The notes: generated by a model not told the origin, from the sequence alone. 15,038 nucleotides of DNA from Candidatus Cloacimonadota bacterium (GCA_017995495.1 JAGOIS010000017.1:1-15038); one strand, 5' to 3'. Shown: positions 7,925 through 15,038, counted from the first letter of the stretch. Translations and numbers: made by a program.

Positions 7925-9074
7925 GCGGACAAGGAAACGCGCCCACCCCAAAACCAGCGGCAAAAACCGGGATCTCCGGCTCTATCTGTTGATCCTGCTG
8001 CTCTGCGGAGCCATCGTGTGGATCGTCACCCGCAAGCCGGAAAGCGCCGGCGCTACAGCCGCGGAACATTCGCTTAAGACTGCCGGGTTCGATCCGGACA
8101 GCCTGGTTTCCGCTCTGGAGAGAAGGTTCGACCTACCCCAGGGCAAAATCGGCAGGAAAAAGAGCCGGGGAGTCCTGCATCTGGATCTTCCCGTGGAACG
8201 CCGGAAGATGGACCTCACTTTCGCAAACATGATCGTGAAGGGCGAGTTTGAGGCCCGGGGCGCGGTTCTCAGTTCCGGCAAGGTAGAAGGCAACAGGCAG
8301 AAGCTCACCTTCACCCACGGGGAAAATGAATACGCTGTTGACCTGTTCCATGCCACTTTGTCGCTCCAGGATAGATCCTCCAAAAGATTTCTGGCCATCG
8401 TGGTGGACGATTTTGGCCCTGTGGGGGATGAGTTGCTGCAGCAGTGGCTGGACCTGCCTGTGGAGATCGACTTCACCATCTTTTCCGGGATGAAATTCAG
8501 CGAGGAAACGATGAACCGGGCCCACGCCCAAGGCCGGGAAACCCTGGTCCACGTGCCCATGGAGCCGATCGACTATCCGCGGGAAAATCCCGGCGACAAT
8601 CCCATCCTGGTGCAAATGGACCAGGCCCGGGTGGAAAAGACCCTCCTCCGCCATCTGAACGCCCTGCCGCTCTGCGCGGGGATCAACAACCACATGGGCA
8701 GCCTGGCCACCACCGATAACAAGATCATGAGCTGGGTGATGGGGGTTCTGAAGAAGAAAGGCAGGTTCTTTTTTGACAGCCGCACCTCCAACGTCTCCAT
8801 CGCCTTTCAGGAAGCCCAGAAAGCCCGGATACCCGCCTACCGCAACGACCTCTTCCTTGATTCGCCGAACATCAGTGACGCAACGCTGGAGGCGAGGTTC
8901 AGCCAGGTGCGGGAGCTTGGGCTGCGCAGGAATGCCGTCATTGCCATCACCCACTGCCACAACGCGGAAAAATTGCGGTATCTGAAGACTTTCATCGACA
9001 AAGCCAGGGCAGCCGGGTTCACCCTGATCCCGCTATCCCAGGTGGGAAAGACCGATGTGCCCCTAATCCTGTGA
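7917..9074 (+). CDS. Divergent polysaccharide deacetylase family protein (YibQ-like)
   Basis: 385 residues with an N-terminal membrane anchor (about 21-38) after a basic stretch (MAKRTRKRAHPK), so the body should lie outside the cytoplasmic membrane. Residues about 158-380 match the divergent polysaccharide deacetylase family (Pfam Polysacc_deac_2): AIVVDDFG (160-167), TIFSGMKFSEE, HVPMEP (212-217), INNHMGSLAT (H259), FFFDSRTS, then RNDLFLDSPN and AIAITHCHN-like AVIAITHCH near the C-terminus. The conserved Asp pair and the two His segments are those expected for metal binding in this NodB-related fold; the substrate is unknown. Residues 45-155 form an uncharacterised domain. AGAGG lies 6 nt before the ATG, inside the upstream gene, which it overlaps by 8 nt. 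Placement before uppP suggests an envelope function. Confidence 0.9.
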   Translation: MAKRTRKRAHPKTSGKNRDLRLYLLILLLCGAIVWIVTRKPESAGATAAEHSLKTAGFDPDSLVSALERRFDLPQGKIGRKKSRGVLHLDLPVERRKMDLTFANMIVKGEFEARGAVLSSGKVEGNRQKLTFTHGENEYAVDLFHATLSLQDRSSKRFLAIVVDDFGPVGDELLQQWLDLPVEIDFTIFSGMKFSEETMNRAHAQGRETLVHVPMEPIDYPRENPGDNPILVQMDQARVEKTLLRHLNALPLCAGINNHMGSLATTDNKIMSWVMGVLKKKGRFFFDSRTSNVSIAFQEAQKARIPAYRNDLFLDSPNISDATLEARFSQVRELGLRRNAVIAITHCHNAEKLRYLKTFIDKARAAGFTLIPLSQVGKTDVPLIL

Positions 9075-9081
9075 GGACAAC

Positions 9082-9897
9082 ATGAGTTTCATCAGCGCCG
9101 TTCTGCTGGGCATTTTACAAGGTTTGACGGAGTTTCTGCCGGTCAGTTCATCCGGCCATCTGGTGCTGGCGCAACATTTCTTCGGGATCAAGGATTCCGG
9201 CGACACCCTGTTTGAAGTATTCATGCACCTCGGCACCCTGCTGGCTGTGCTGGTCTTTTTCCGGCGGAGGGTCTGGAACCTGCTGGTTTCTCTGTTCAGT
9301 TGGAAACAGACGCTGCGTCATCAGGACCACCTCCGCAACCGCAATGTGATCCTGTATTTGCTCACAGCCTCCCTGGCCACAGGATTGGTTTATCTGCTCT
9401 TTGGCGATCTCTTCGAAAACCTCTATTCGCAGCCGCTGATCGTGGCCGTGATGCTGCTGGTCACAGGTCTGGTCGTCTTTGTTTCAGACAAGCTCCACTC
9501 CGGCGACATCCTGGCTTCGAACATGGGGCTGCCCCGCAGTCTGCTGGTGGGTTTGATTCAGGGCATCGCCATCATCCCCGGCATCTCCCGCTCGGGTTCC
9601 ACCATCACCGGCTCTCTGCTGGTGGGGCTGAAGCGCAGGGAAGCGGCGGAATTCTCTTTCCTGCTCAGCATTCCAGCCATAGTGGCCGCCAACGCGGTCA
9701 ACCTCGGCCTGTTCAAACTGCTCACCTGGAAAGAGATTGGGGTCTATCTTGGCGGTTTCGTGGCCGCGTTTGGAGTGGCCTGGCTGGTGATCGGATTTCT
9801 GCTGGAACTCATCTCCCGGGCCAGGCTCAGATACTTTGCCTATTATTGCTGGGCTGTCGGCATCATCAGCATCGCCCTCATCTTTTGGAGATCCTAA
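9082..9897 (+). CDS. uppP: Undecaprenyl-diphosphatase UppP (BacA family)
   Basis: 271 residues, the usual family length, with about eight membrane helices. UppP dephosphorylates undecaprenyl pyrophosphate to recycle the lipid carrier for peptidoglycan and other surface polymers, and overexpression of the family gives bacitracin resistance. Hallmarks: QGLTEFLPVSSSGH at residues 13-26 (Q13 and E17 of the (E/Q)-x3-E motif, the serine run and H26), and PGISRSGST at 166-174 containing the catalytic R170 region. GAGGA lies 4 nt before the ATG, inside the deacetylase stop region, and the gap to that gene is 7 nt. The stop and the next start are fused as TAATG, which suggests coupled translation of holA. 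Confidence 0.97.
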   Translation: MSFISAVLLGILQGLTEFLPVSSSGHLVLAQHFFGIKDSGDTLFEVFMHLGTLLAVLVFFRRRVWNLLVSLFSWKQTLRHQDHLRNRNVILYLLTASLATGLVYLLFGDLFENLYSQPLIVAVMLLVTGLVVFVSDKLHSGDILASNMGLPRSLLVGLIQGIAIIPGISRSGSTITGSLLVGLKRREAAEFSFLLSIPAIVAANAVNLGLFKLLTWKEIGVYLGGFVAAFGVAWLVIGFLLELISRARLRYFAYYCWAVGIISIALIFWRS

Positions 9898-10895
9898 TGC
9901 CGCTCAACGCCCTCGGGATCGATACAGTCAAACCCAGGCTGGGAGACAATTTCCTGCTGCTGGGAGGCGATGCTTTTCTGATGGACACTGTCACCGACCA
10001 CATCCGCCGGGAGCTGAGGAAGAGCGATGATGTGGACCTCGTGATCATCTACGGCGACGAGGTGAAAAGCGTTCAGATCAACGACCTGCTGGACGCCTAT
10101 TCGATCTTTTCCAGCGCTAAGCTGATCCTCTTCCGCAATGCCGACCTGCTCAAAAAAGCAGAGTTGGAATGTCTGGCGAACTATTTTGCGGACCCTTCCC
10201 CGCAGCAGAGCCTGGTGATCACGGCGGAAAAGATCGACGCCCGCCTTTCCGGCTGGAAGAAGATCAAAGAGGCCTGCGAAACCGTCACCTGCGACCCGCC
10301 CATCCACGGCGGGGTGTTCGCCCCCTGGCTGGAACAAGCCCTCACCCGCCTGGGAAAGACCATGCCCCAAAACGCGCGTTACGTTTTCACAAGCCGGGTG
10401 GAGCTGGATTATGCCGGCGCCAACAACGAACTGCAAAAGCTGGCCCTGTTGGTCGGTGACCGAAAACAGATCACCGAAGCCGACGTCCTGCGCGGGATCG
10501 GCTCATCCCGGGTGGGCACCCAGATCTCCTTCGCGAAAGCCTTGGGGGAAAGACAGGGTGGAGAAGCTATGTCGCTGCTGGACCGGATGCTGGCCACCGA
10601 ACTCAAGGGTTTGCAGATCCTTGGCCAGATCACCCGGGTGTATCAGATCATCTACCATATCCTCCTCATGAAAGCAGCACATCTCAGCCCTGCTGAGATC
10701 AGTGGCAAAAACCTCATGGAAGTCTTTGCCGATCAGCGCAGGTTATACCTGCAGTTTGCCCAGAATTACACTCTCCAACAAATGGAGCAGATCTTCGCCA
10801 TCCTGCTGGACACCGATGCCAAACTCAAATCCAGCCAGGGCAGCGACGCCGTCCTCCTTACCACCTGCATCCTGAGGATCCTGGAGGCCGCTTGA
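9897..10895 (+). CDS. holA: DNA polymerase III subunit delta (HolA)
   Basis: 332 residues, normal for HolA. The frame is open much further left, but the ATG at 9897, overlapping the uppP stop as TAATG, gives the correct N-terminus. Delta opens the beta sliding clamp as part of the clamp loader. Seen features: FLLLGGDAFLMDTVTDHIRREL (about 19-40), the early-domain SVQINDLLDAYSIFSSAKLILFRNAD segment, and the family signature ELDYAGANNELQKLALLVGD followed by ITEADV near the middle, where most delta proteins read G-x-D---L--E--KL. The C-terminal third is helical, as in the collar domain. Its last 4 nt overlap the malQ TTG start. It is unusual to find it inside what looks like a glycogen/envelope operon, but delta is often placed with unrelated genes. 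Confidence 0.92.
   Translation: MPLNALGIDTVKPRLGDNFLLLGGDAFLMDTVTDHIRRELRKSDDVDLVIIYGDEVKSVQINDLLDAYSIFSSAKLILFRNADLLKKAELECLANYFADPSPQQSLVITAEKIDARLSGWKKIKEACETVTCDPPIHGGVFAPWLEQALTRLGKTMPQNARYVFTSRVELDYAGANNELQKLALLVGDRKQITEADVLRGIGSSRVGTQISFAKALGERQGGEAMSLLDRMLATELKGLQILGQITRVYQIIYHILLMKAAHLSPAEISGKNLMEVFADQRRLYLQFAQNYTLQQMEQIFAILLDTDAKLKSSQGSDAVLLTTCILRILEAA
10883..10887 (+). promoter_or_regulatory. Shine-Dalgarno GGAGG supporting the TTG start of malQ
   Basis: GGAGG lies 4 nt before the TTG at 10892, within the last codons of holA. No in-frame ATG is available near the conserved MalQ N-terminus, so this site makes the TTG the likely initiation codon. Confidence 0.7.
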
Positions 10896-12403
10896 AAAAC
10901 CTCGGCGTGCTGCTGCATATCAGTTCTTTGCCCTCCGCATACGGCATCGGCGACTTGGGGCCCGAAGCCTACCAGTTTGCCGACATCCTGGTCGAGCGGG
11001 GCTTCAAATACTGGCAGATCCTGCCCCTATACCAGACGGGATACGGGAATTCGCCTTACAATCCACTCTCCGCTTTTGCCCTCAACCCCTATCTCATCAG
11101 CCCTGACCTCCTCTATGAAGATGGGCTCATCGACCTCCCCGATCTCGAGGCCGCCAAACTGCCTCCCAGCGACAATGTACCCTACGACACCGTCTACCGG
11201 CTCAAGGACCAGCTCATAGCAAAGGCGGTGGATAATTTCCTTTCCGACATAGAGATATATGAGTTCATTGAAAGCAATGCCTTGTATATGAAGCCCTATC
11301 TTGCTTATATCACTTTGATCAAGCTCTATGGAGACGATGACTGGCATCTCTTTCGGGAAGAGCACCGCAAGTACTCCGAAGAGCTGTACGAAAGCCTGTT
11401 CAAGAGTTACGGACGCCAGATGCTGCGGGCTGCCTGTGCCCAGGCGATGGTGAAGGACCAGTTGTACCGCCTCAAGGATTACCTCAATTCCCAGGGCTTG
11501 CAGCTCATCGGCGACATGCCCCTATACCTGGCCTATCACAGCGCGGAAGTCTGGTCCAATCCCCACTTGTTCGACCTTGACGCCAACGGCAATCGCAACC
11601 GGGTGGCGGGAGTGCCAGCGGACGCCTTCAGCGAAAACGGCCAGCTTTGGGGAAATCCGCTCTACCGCTGGGACGTGATGCGCGAGGACGGCTTCCAGCT
11701 GTTTGTCCACCGCATCCGCAACGCCCTGGGCCATCTGGACAAAGTTCGCCTCGATCACTTCATCGGGTATGTGAACTACTGGGCTGTGCCCCTCAAGGCA
11801 TTTGGGGCCGATGGGCTGCCGGAACTCCCGGAAACAGCCTTGGATGGCAGTTGGGAGCGGGCCAGGCCGGAGGATTTCTTCCCCCTGCTGCAGGCGATCT
11901 TCCCCTCCGACAGGTTCATCGCCGAGGACCTGGGCATCCTCAACGGCGAGGTCTGTTCTTTTCGTGACCTATATGAACTCCCAGGTATGATCGTGCTTCA
12001 GTTTTGCTTTGAGGAGAGCGTTCCCAAGGTGCGCGATTTCCCTGCCGAGCGCTTTCTCTACACCGGCACCCACGACAATCCCACCGTACGGGAATGGTAT
12101 GAAAATCTGGCCGAGGATTCCCCCAGCCGGATCAATCTGCTCAGCTTCATCAGGGAAAACCTGCCCCTCTTTGCCGGCCTGGGTTTGGAAGACCTCACAG
12201 ACGTTGAGGCCTCCATCCACACCATCCTCTGCCTGATCGCCCAGGATTCCGGCTGCGACAACATCATCGTCCCCGTGCAGGATATCCTGGGGTTGGGTTC
12301 CTCAGCCCGGATGAACGTTCCCGGCACCGCCCTGGGAAACTGGCAATGGCGGCTCACGGATTTTGACGCCCTGCTGCAAACCCCCTTCCCTTGCGGAATC
12401 TGA
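10892..12403 (+). CDS. malQ: 4-alpha-glucanotransferase (amylomaltase, GH77)
   Basis: 503 residues, the size of compact bacterial amylomaltases. It transfers alpha-1,4-glucan segments between maltodextrins and can release glucose; here it probably works on the oligosaccharides left by debranching and GH57 action. The N-terminus KNLGVLLHISSLPSAYGIGDLG is diagnostic, followed by SPYNPLSAFALNPYLIS. Catalytic residues are in place: D288 in VRLDHFIGY (nucleophile), E345 in FIAEDLG (acid/base) and D395 in TGTHDNPT (transition-state stabiliser). DMPLYLAYHSAEVW and the C-terminal RMNVPGTALGNWQWR also fit. The start is TTG, overlapping the holA stop (TTGA). MalQ is about 7 kb from the other glycan genes but on the same strand and in the same unbroken run, implying co-expression. 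Confidence 0.97.
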   Translation: MKNLGVLLHISSLPSAYGIGDLGPEAYQFADILVERGFKYWQILPLYQTGYGNSPYNPLSAFALNPYLISPDLLYEDGLIDLPDLEAAKLPPSDNVPYDTVYRLKDQLIAKAVDNFLSDIEIYEFIESNALYMKPYLAYITLIKLYGDDDWHLFREEHRKYSEELYESLFKSYGRQMLRAACAQAMVKDQLYRLKDYLNSQGLQLIGDMPLYLAYHSAEVWSNPHLFDLDANGNRNRVAGVPADAFSENGQLWGNPLYRWDVMREDGFQLFVHRIRNALGHLDKVRLDHFIGYVNYWAVPLKAFGADGLPELPETALDGSWERARPEDFFPLLQAIFPSDRFIAEDLGILNGEVCSFRDLYELPGMIVLQFCFEESVPKVRDFPAERFLYTGTHDNPTVREWYENLAEDSPSRINLLSFIRENLPLFAGLGLEDLTDVEASIHTILCLIAQDSGCDNIIVPVQDILGLGSSARMNVPGTALGNWQWRLTDFDALLQTPFPCGI

Positions 12404-12492
12404 GCTTTATTGCCAGCGGTGTCATCGACCTCAGGAGGCAAACTCAATTCCACCGACCGTTTTACCAAAGATCAACCCTATAGGAGACCGAT

Positions 12493-13068
12493 ATGTTGCA
12501 CGATCTGATAGTCCAAAACCGCAGTTACCGACGTTTTGATGAACAACAGCGCCTCAGCCGTGAGGACCTGCTGGCCCTGATCGATCACGCCCGCCTCGCT
12601 TCCAGCGCCATGAACCGCCAGCCCCTGCGTTACCGGCTTGTTTACGCCCAAAAAGAATGCGACCTGGTGTTCCCCCACACCCGCTGGGCTGGTTATTTGA
12701 AATACTGGGCCGGGCCCCAACCCGGAGAACGTCCCGCCGCCTATCTGATCATGTGCCTGCCCCAGGATGCCGGCCAGATGCAGTTTGTGGACACCGGCAT
12801 CGCCGCGCAGAGCATCCTGATGGCCGCGACGGAACGTGGCTGGGGCGGATGCATGCTGGGTTCTGTGAACAAGGATGAAGTCCATCGGATCTTCCATCTG
12901 CCGGAGGATCTGGGAATCGTATTGGTGATCGCGCTGGGACTTCCCGCGGAGCAAGTGGTGATCGACCCCGTTGGGGATGATGGCTCCATCGAATACTGGC
13001 GCGACGATAAAGACGTTCACCACGTTCCCAAATTGGGCCTGGAGGATCTGCTGATCCCGGAAAGCTGA
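12493..13068 (+). CDS. Nitroreductase-family flavoprotein
   Basis: 191 residues. Nitroreductase-fold signatures: NRSYRRFDE at the N-terminus (the two arginines usually bind FMN phosphate), LASSAMNRQPLRY (about 35-47), DTGIAAQSILMAATERGWGGCMLGSV in the middle, and a VLVIALGLPAE strand followed by an acidic YWRDDKDVHHVPK tail typical of short one-domain members. It is likely an FMN-dependent, NAD(P)H-using homodimer; the substrate cannot be inferred. AGGAG at 12482-12486 is 6 nt before the ATG, overlapping a small CCTATAGG palindrome. It is 89 nt beyond malQ with no recognisable promoter or terminator in between, so it may be read through from the upstream run or have its own promoter. Confidence 0.9.
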   Translation: MLHDLIVQNRSYRRFDEQQRLSREDLLALIDHARLASSAMNRQPLRYRLVYAQKECDLVFPHTRWAGYLKYWAGPQPGERPAAYLIMCLPQDAGQMQFVDTGIAAQSILMAATERGWGGCMLGSVNKDEVHRIFHLPEDLGIVLVIALGLPAEQVVIDPVGDDGSIEYWRDDKDVHHVPKLGLEDLLIPES

Positions 13069-13120
13069 GCTGGAAAGTCTTTCGCGCCTATCCCCCAAGC
13101 CAGCCTCCCGCGGCCTCTTA

Positions 13121-13134
13121 CCCGGCTGTCCGGG
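13121..13134 (+). terminator. Weak hairpin after the nitroreductase gene, possible terminator
   Basis: CCCGG, loop CTGT, CCGGG forms a 5-bp G+C-only stem 53 nt after the nitroreductase stop. It is followed by AATTGT and not by a T run, so it is a poor intrinsic terminator. It may still mark the end of the upstream transcript. Confidence 0.25.
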
Positions 13135-13157
13135 AATTGTGAACTATCCCAACTAAT

Positions 13158-13189
13158 ACTGTCAAATTAACAATTTTCATCTTGACAGT
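13158..13189. promoter_or_regulatory. Inverted repeat ACTGTCAA-N16-TTGACAGT, candidate operator
   Basis: Two perfect 8-bp arms (13158-13165 and 13182-13189) are separated by 16 bp. They bracket the predicted -35 box and end directly before the -10 box, the position expected for a repressor site. Centre-to-centre spacing of the arms is 24 bp, roughly two helical turns. Confidence 0.5.
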
Positions 13190-13195
13190 TATAAA
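13167..13195 (+). promoter_or_regulatory. Sigma-70-like promoter for the secreted protein gene
   Basis: TTAACA (13167-13172) and TATAAA (13190-13195) are each one base off consensus and are separated by exactly 17 nt in an A+T-rich stretch. The predicted transcription start is near 13202, which leaves a leader of about 260 nt. A competing TTGACA at 13182 has no -10 partner at proper spacing. TAGAAT at 13393-13398 is a possible second -10 but has no -35. Confidence 0.5.
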
Positions 13196-13207
13196 CTCTG
13201 GCCAGAG
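13196..13207. promoter_or_regulatory. Perfect 12-bp palindrome CTCTGGCCAGAG at the predicted start site
   Basis: The sequence equals its own reverse complement and begins at the base after the predicted -10 box, covering the predicted +1. A protein bound here would block initiation. It differs in sequence from the inverted repeat just upstream. Confidence 0.45.
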
Positions 13208-13226
13208 CATGAAATCCGATGTGCGG

Positions 13227-13245
13227 GACCAAGCCAGGCTTGGTC
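13227..13245. promoter_or_regulatory. 19-bp dyad GACCAAGCC-A-GGCTTGGTC
   Basis: Two perfect 9-bp arms around one central A, about 25-43 nt into the predicted leader. In DNA it suits a dimeric regulator. In RNA it can form an 8-bp stem with a 3-nt loop. Which of the two it does cannot be read from the sequence. Confidence 0.5.
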
Positions 13246-13336
13246 GATATTCCTATTCAACAATATGTTAACCAAAGGTCGAAGGAAGTATGGCCGGTAA
13301 TGTTAGCCGCTTTTCAATCGCCAATATTGGGTGTTT

Positions 13337-13361
13337 TCCTCCCCACCCGACTGGGGATGGA
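13337..13361 (+). ncRNA. Stem-loop in the leader of the secreted protein gene
   Basis: TCCTCCCCA can pair with TGGGGATGGA leaving one bulged T and a 6-nt loop (CCCGAC), giving a 9-bp G+C-rich stem. It is not followed by a T run. A CCAATATTGG palindrome lies just upstream at 13321-13330. I see no match to a riboswitch consensus I know. Confidence 0.3.
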
Positions 13362-13460
13362 CCGCAAAAATTCCCTTCAGTTTCGAACCGTGTAGAATTT
13401 TGTCCACAATCGTGGGATGAAACCATTGCCATAACCCAATGATCCAAACAAGGAGAGATC

Positions 13461-15038
13461 ATGAAACGTTTTTTATTTGTCCTGATCCTGTTGATAGCCG
13501 CGGCCGGGCTTCTGGCCCAAACCACCTACACCTGGACCGGCAGCACCAGTCAAAACTGGAGCACATCGGGAAACTGGAGTCCCAACGGAGTACCCACCAG
13601 TTCGGATGGCGTGATCATCCCCTCAACCACAAACAAGCCGCACATCACCGCCAACTCGTTCTGCAACGGCATGATCATCCAGACAGGCGGCGAACTGCGG
13701 GTGCTCTCATCCTACAGCCTGACCAACGGCGGTTACTTAACCAACAACGGAACCCTGACCATGAGCAGCACCGGCGGAGTCTCGATCGCAAGCAACCTAG
13801 ATAACTACGGGACCATCTCTGTGACGGGCACCGGCCCGCTTTCTGTTTCTGGAACTGCATACTGGCATCCGGGCTCTTCTACTGTGGACAGTGGTCTCAC
13901 TTTATTCAATTTTTTCGGTAACCTCACCATTTACAATGGGGCCGGATTCATCATGGACAGCGGAGGTAGTGTCAGCTTCAAAGGCACGGCGGATAGCCAT
14001 ATAAGAAATTACGAACCCACCACCGAGTTTGGATATCTGAACGCCGCAAAAACTGCGGGAACTGGCTACGTGAATATCAACTTGGACACCACCCAGCCGT
14101 TCAAGATCAACAACGACCTGGTGAACAACACCGGCAACAGGTTCTTTTGCAGCGAAAACATCGTGGTGACCCTTCTGGGCCACCTCCTGGACTACAACCT
14201 GGGCAACACTGTCGGAACTTATGGCATCAAATTCAACACCGGCACGCTCAAGATGGACGGTGCTTTCCAATACATCGACCTGCAGGGGCCGGGCTGTTGG
14301 CTTTACAACCTCATTTGCAGCGCCACCTCTGGAATTGTCTCAGAATACAACCTCACCCTCATTGGCAACCTCACCATCGAAAGCGCTTACCTCTCTGTGG
14401 ATGGCTACAACACCATCAAGATCGCCGGCAACTGGGACAACCAGGTGGGCCCGGACGGCTTTGTCGAAGGCGCGGGCAGGGTTATCTTCAACAACAGCAC
14501 CACCTGGCAAACTATCCTGAGTGATGAAACCTTCAACATCCTGGAAATAGACATGTTCTCCGCCCTGCGCTTCACCAGCGGCAAGACCGTCACCTGCGCC
14601 CAGTACGACTGGACCTCCGGCGGCATAGACATGAACACCAATGCCACCTTCACCGCGAACGACCTGGCTGATGCCGGAATCTACGGGAAATGGTGGCTTA
14701 CCGACCAGTTCGGTGCCATCAACGTCACGAACGAGAATGTGGACCTCAAGGGAGACATTACCATCAGCAACGGGTATTTCCAAGTTTACAGCTCCGCTGA
14801 ATACTCCACCTGGAGTTCCTATGACGATGCTTCCCTGGTGATGGTTGGCGGTTACCTGGATTTCCACCAGACAGGGATAGCCGTTTACAACGTATTGGGA
14901 AGCCCCGCCCCTACTTACCTTACCCTCAGCATCTCCTCGGGGTACATCAGAACCGAGGGAGATTTCGAAGGCACCTGGTCCGGCTTTGCCCCCACCGGTG
15001 GCATCTTTGTATTCTACGGCAGCTCAAACTCCCTGATA
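13461..15038 (+). CDS. Large secreted beta-repeat protein, 3' truncated by the window
   Basis: The frame runs from the ATG at 13461 to the right edge without a stop: 526 residues seen. AGGAGA (13451-13456) is 4 nt before the start. A clear signal peptide (MKRF, hydrophobic core, LLA then QTT) predicts cleavage after A19. The mature protein opens with a TWTGSTSQNWSTSGNWS and NGVPTSSDGVIIPS module (about 24-55), then short Gly/Asn/Thr/Ser-rich beta-strand repeats (NNGTLTMSS, DNYGTISVTGTG). At about 323-365 GNWDNQVG...GAGRVIFNNS..Q.ILSDETFNILEID resembles a repeat common in FCB-group surface proteins. Later segments (LKGDITISNGYFQV, SISSGYIRTEGDFEGTW) repeat the theme. It is probably an exported or surface beta-helix-like protein. 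Whether it ends in a type IX sorting domain lies beyond the window. Confidence 0.88.
   Translation, partial: MKRFLFVLILLIAAAGLLAQTTYTWTGSTSQNWSTSGNWSPNGVPTSSDGVIIPSTTNKPHITANSFCNGMIIQTGGELRVLSSYSLTNGGYLTNNGTLTMSSTGGVSIASNLDNYGTISVTGTGPLSVSGTAYWHPGSSTVDSGLTLFNFFGNLTIYNGAGFIMDSGGSVSFKGTADSHIRNYEPTTEFGYLNAAKTAGTGYVNINLDTTQPFKINNDLVNNTGNRFFCSENIVVTLLGHLLDYNLGNTVGTYGIKFNTGTLKMDGAFQYIDLQGPGCWLYNLICSATSGIVSEYNLTLIGNLTIESAYLSVDGYNTIKIAGNWDNQVGPDGFVEGAGRVIFNNSTTWQTILSDETFNILEIDMFSALRFTSGKTVTCAQYDWTSGGIDMNTNATFTANDLADAGIYGKWWLTDQFGAINVTNENVDLKGDITISNGYFQVYSSAEYSTWSSYDDASLVMVGGYLDFHQTGIAVYNVLGSPAPTYLTLSISSGYIRTEGDFEGTWSGFAPTGGIFVFYGSSNSLI

Larger units (their letters stand above)
13069..13460. other. 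392-nt intergenic regulatory region
   Basis: No credible gene in either strand. It holds a weak hairpin after the nitroreductase gene, a sigma-70-like promoter, three different dyad symmetries around it, a CCAATATTGG palindrome, a hairpin and a long leader before the secreted-protein gene. These are listed separately. The base composition is lower in G+C than the flanking genes. Confidence 0.8.

Noticed and set aside
12433..12438. Orphan AGGAGG between malQ and the nitroreductase gene
   Set aside because: No ATG, GTG or TTG follows within a useful distance, and the nitroreductase has its own AGGAG closer to its start.
13400..13408. TTGTCCACA, one base off the DnaA box TTATCCACA
   Set aside because: A single imperfect box without clustered copies is expected by chance. 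No origin-associated genes or further boxes are present.

Overview
All recognisable genes in this 15 kb bacterial chromosome segment are on the + strand. The window suggests a Gram-negative member of the FCB group, most likely Candidatus Cloacimonadota (WWE1). That placement is inferred from the style of the large secreted protein at the right end (short signal peptide ending LLAQ, then a W-x-G / GNW-S-x-NGVP repeat module), the Bacteroidetes-like trio of debranching enzyme, glycosyltransferase and GH57 enzyme, and the compact operon layout. No rRNA, tRNA, CRISPR array or insertion sequence was seen.

Layout. Positions 1-3858 hold a glycogen/alpha-glucan block: the C-terminal part of a glycogen debranching enzyme (cut by the left edge), a GT-B glycogen-synthase-like glycosyltransferase, and a GH57 amylase-like enzyme. 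Next come an NtrC-type response regulator whose AAA+ domain lacks the GAFTGA sigma-54 contact loop (3869-5284), a membrane-anchored YbbR-domain protein (5287-5952), TsaD for tRNA t6A synthesis (5949-6959), a possible 35-residue small ORF, an unrecognised five-helix membrane protein (7079-7924), a divergent polysaccharide deacetylase (7917-9074), UppP (9082-9897), the DNA polymerase III delta subunit HolA (9897-10895) and 4-alpha-glucanotransferase MalQ (TTG start, 10892-12403). A nitroreductase-family flavoprotein follows after 89 nt (12493-13068).

From the left edge to 12403 most neighbouring genes overlap or lie within about 12 nt of each other, so this looks like one long polycistron mixing glycogen metabolism (debranching enzyme, synthase-like enzyme, GH57, MalQ) with envelope functions (YbbR, deacetylase, UppP) and core information genes (tsaD, holA). 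The only larger gap inside the run, 6960-7078, is mostly filled by the small ORF.

The 392-nt gap at 13069-13460 is the only sizeable non-coding region. It carries a good sigma-70-like promoter (TTAACA, 17 nt, TATAAA), three distinct dyad symmetries in about 90 bp around it, and a leader of about 260 nt with more secondary structure. It drives a large secreted repeat protein (13461 to beyond the right edge). This promoter/operator/leader region and the GAFTGA-less regulator are the two most interesting parts. I did not find a clear undescribed multi-gene system.
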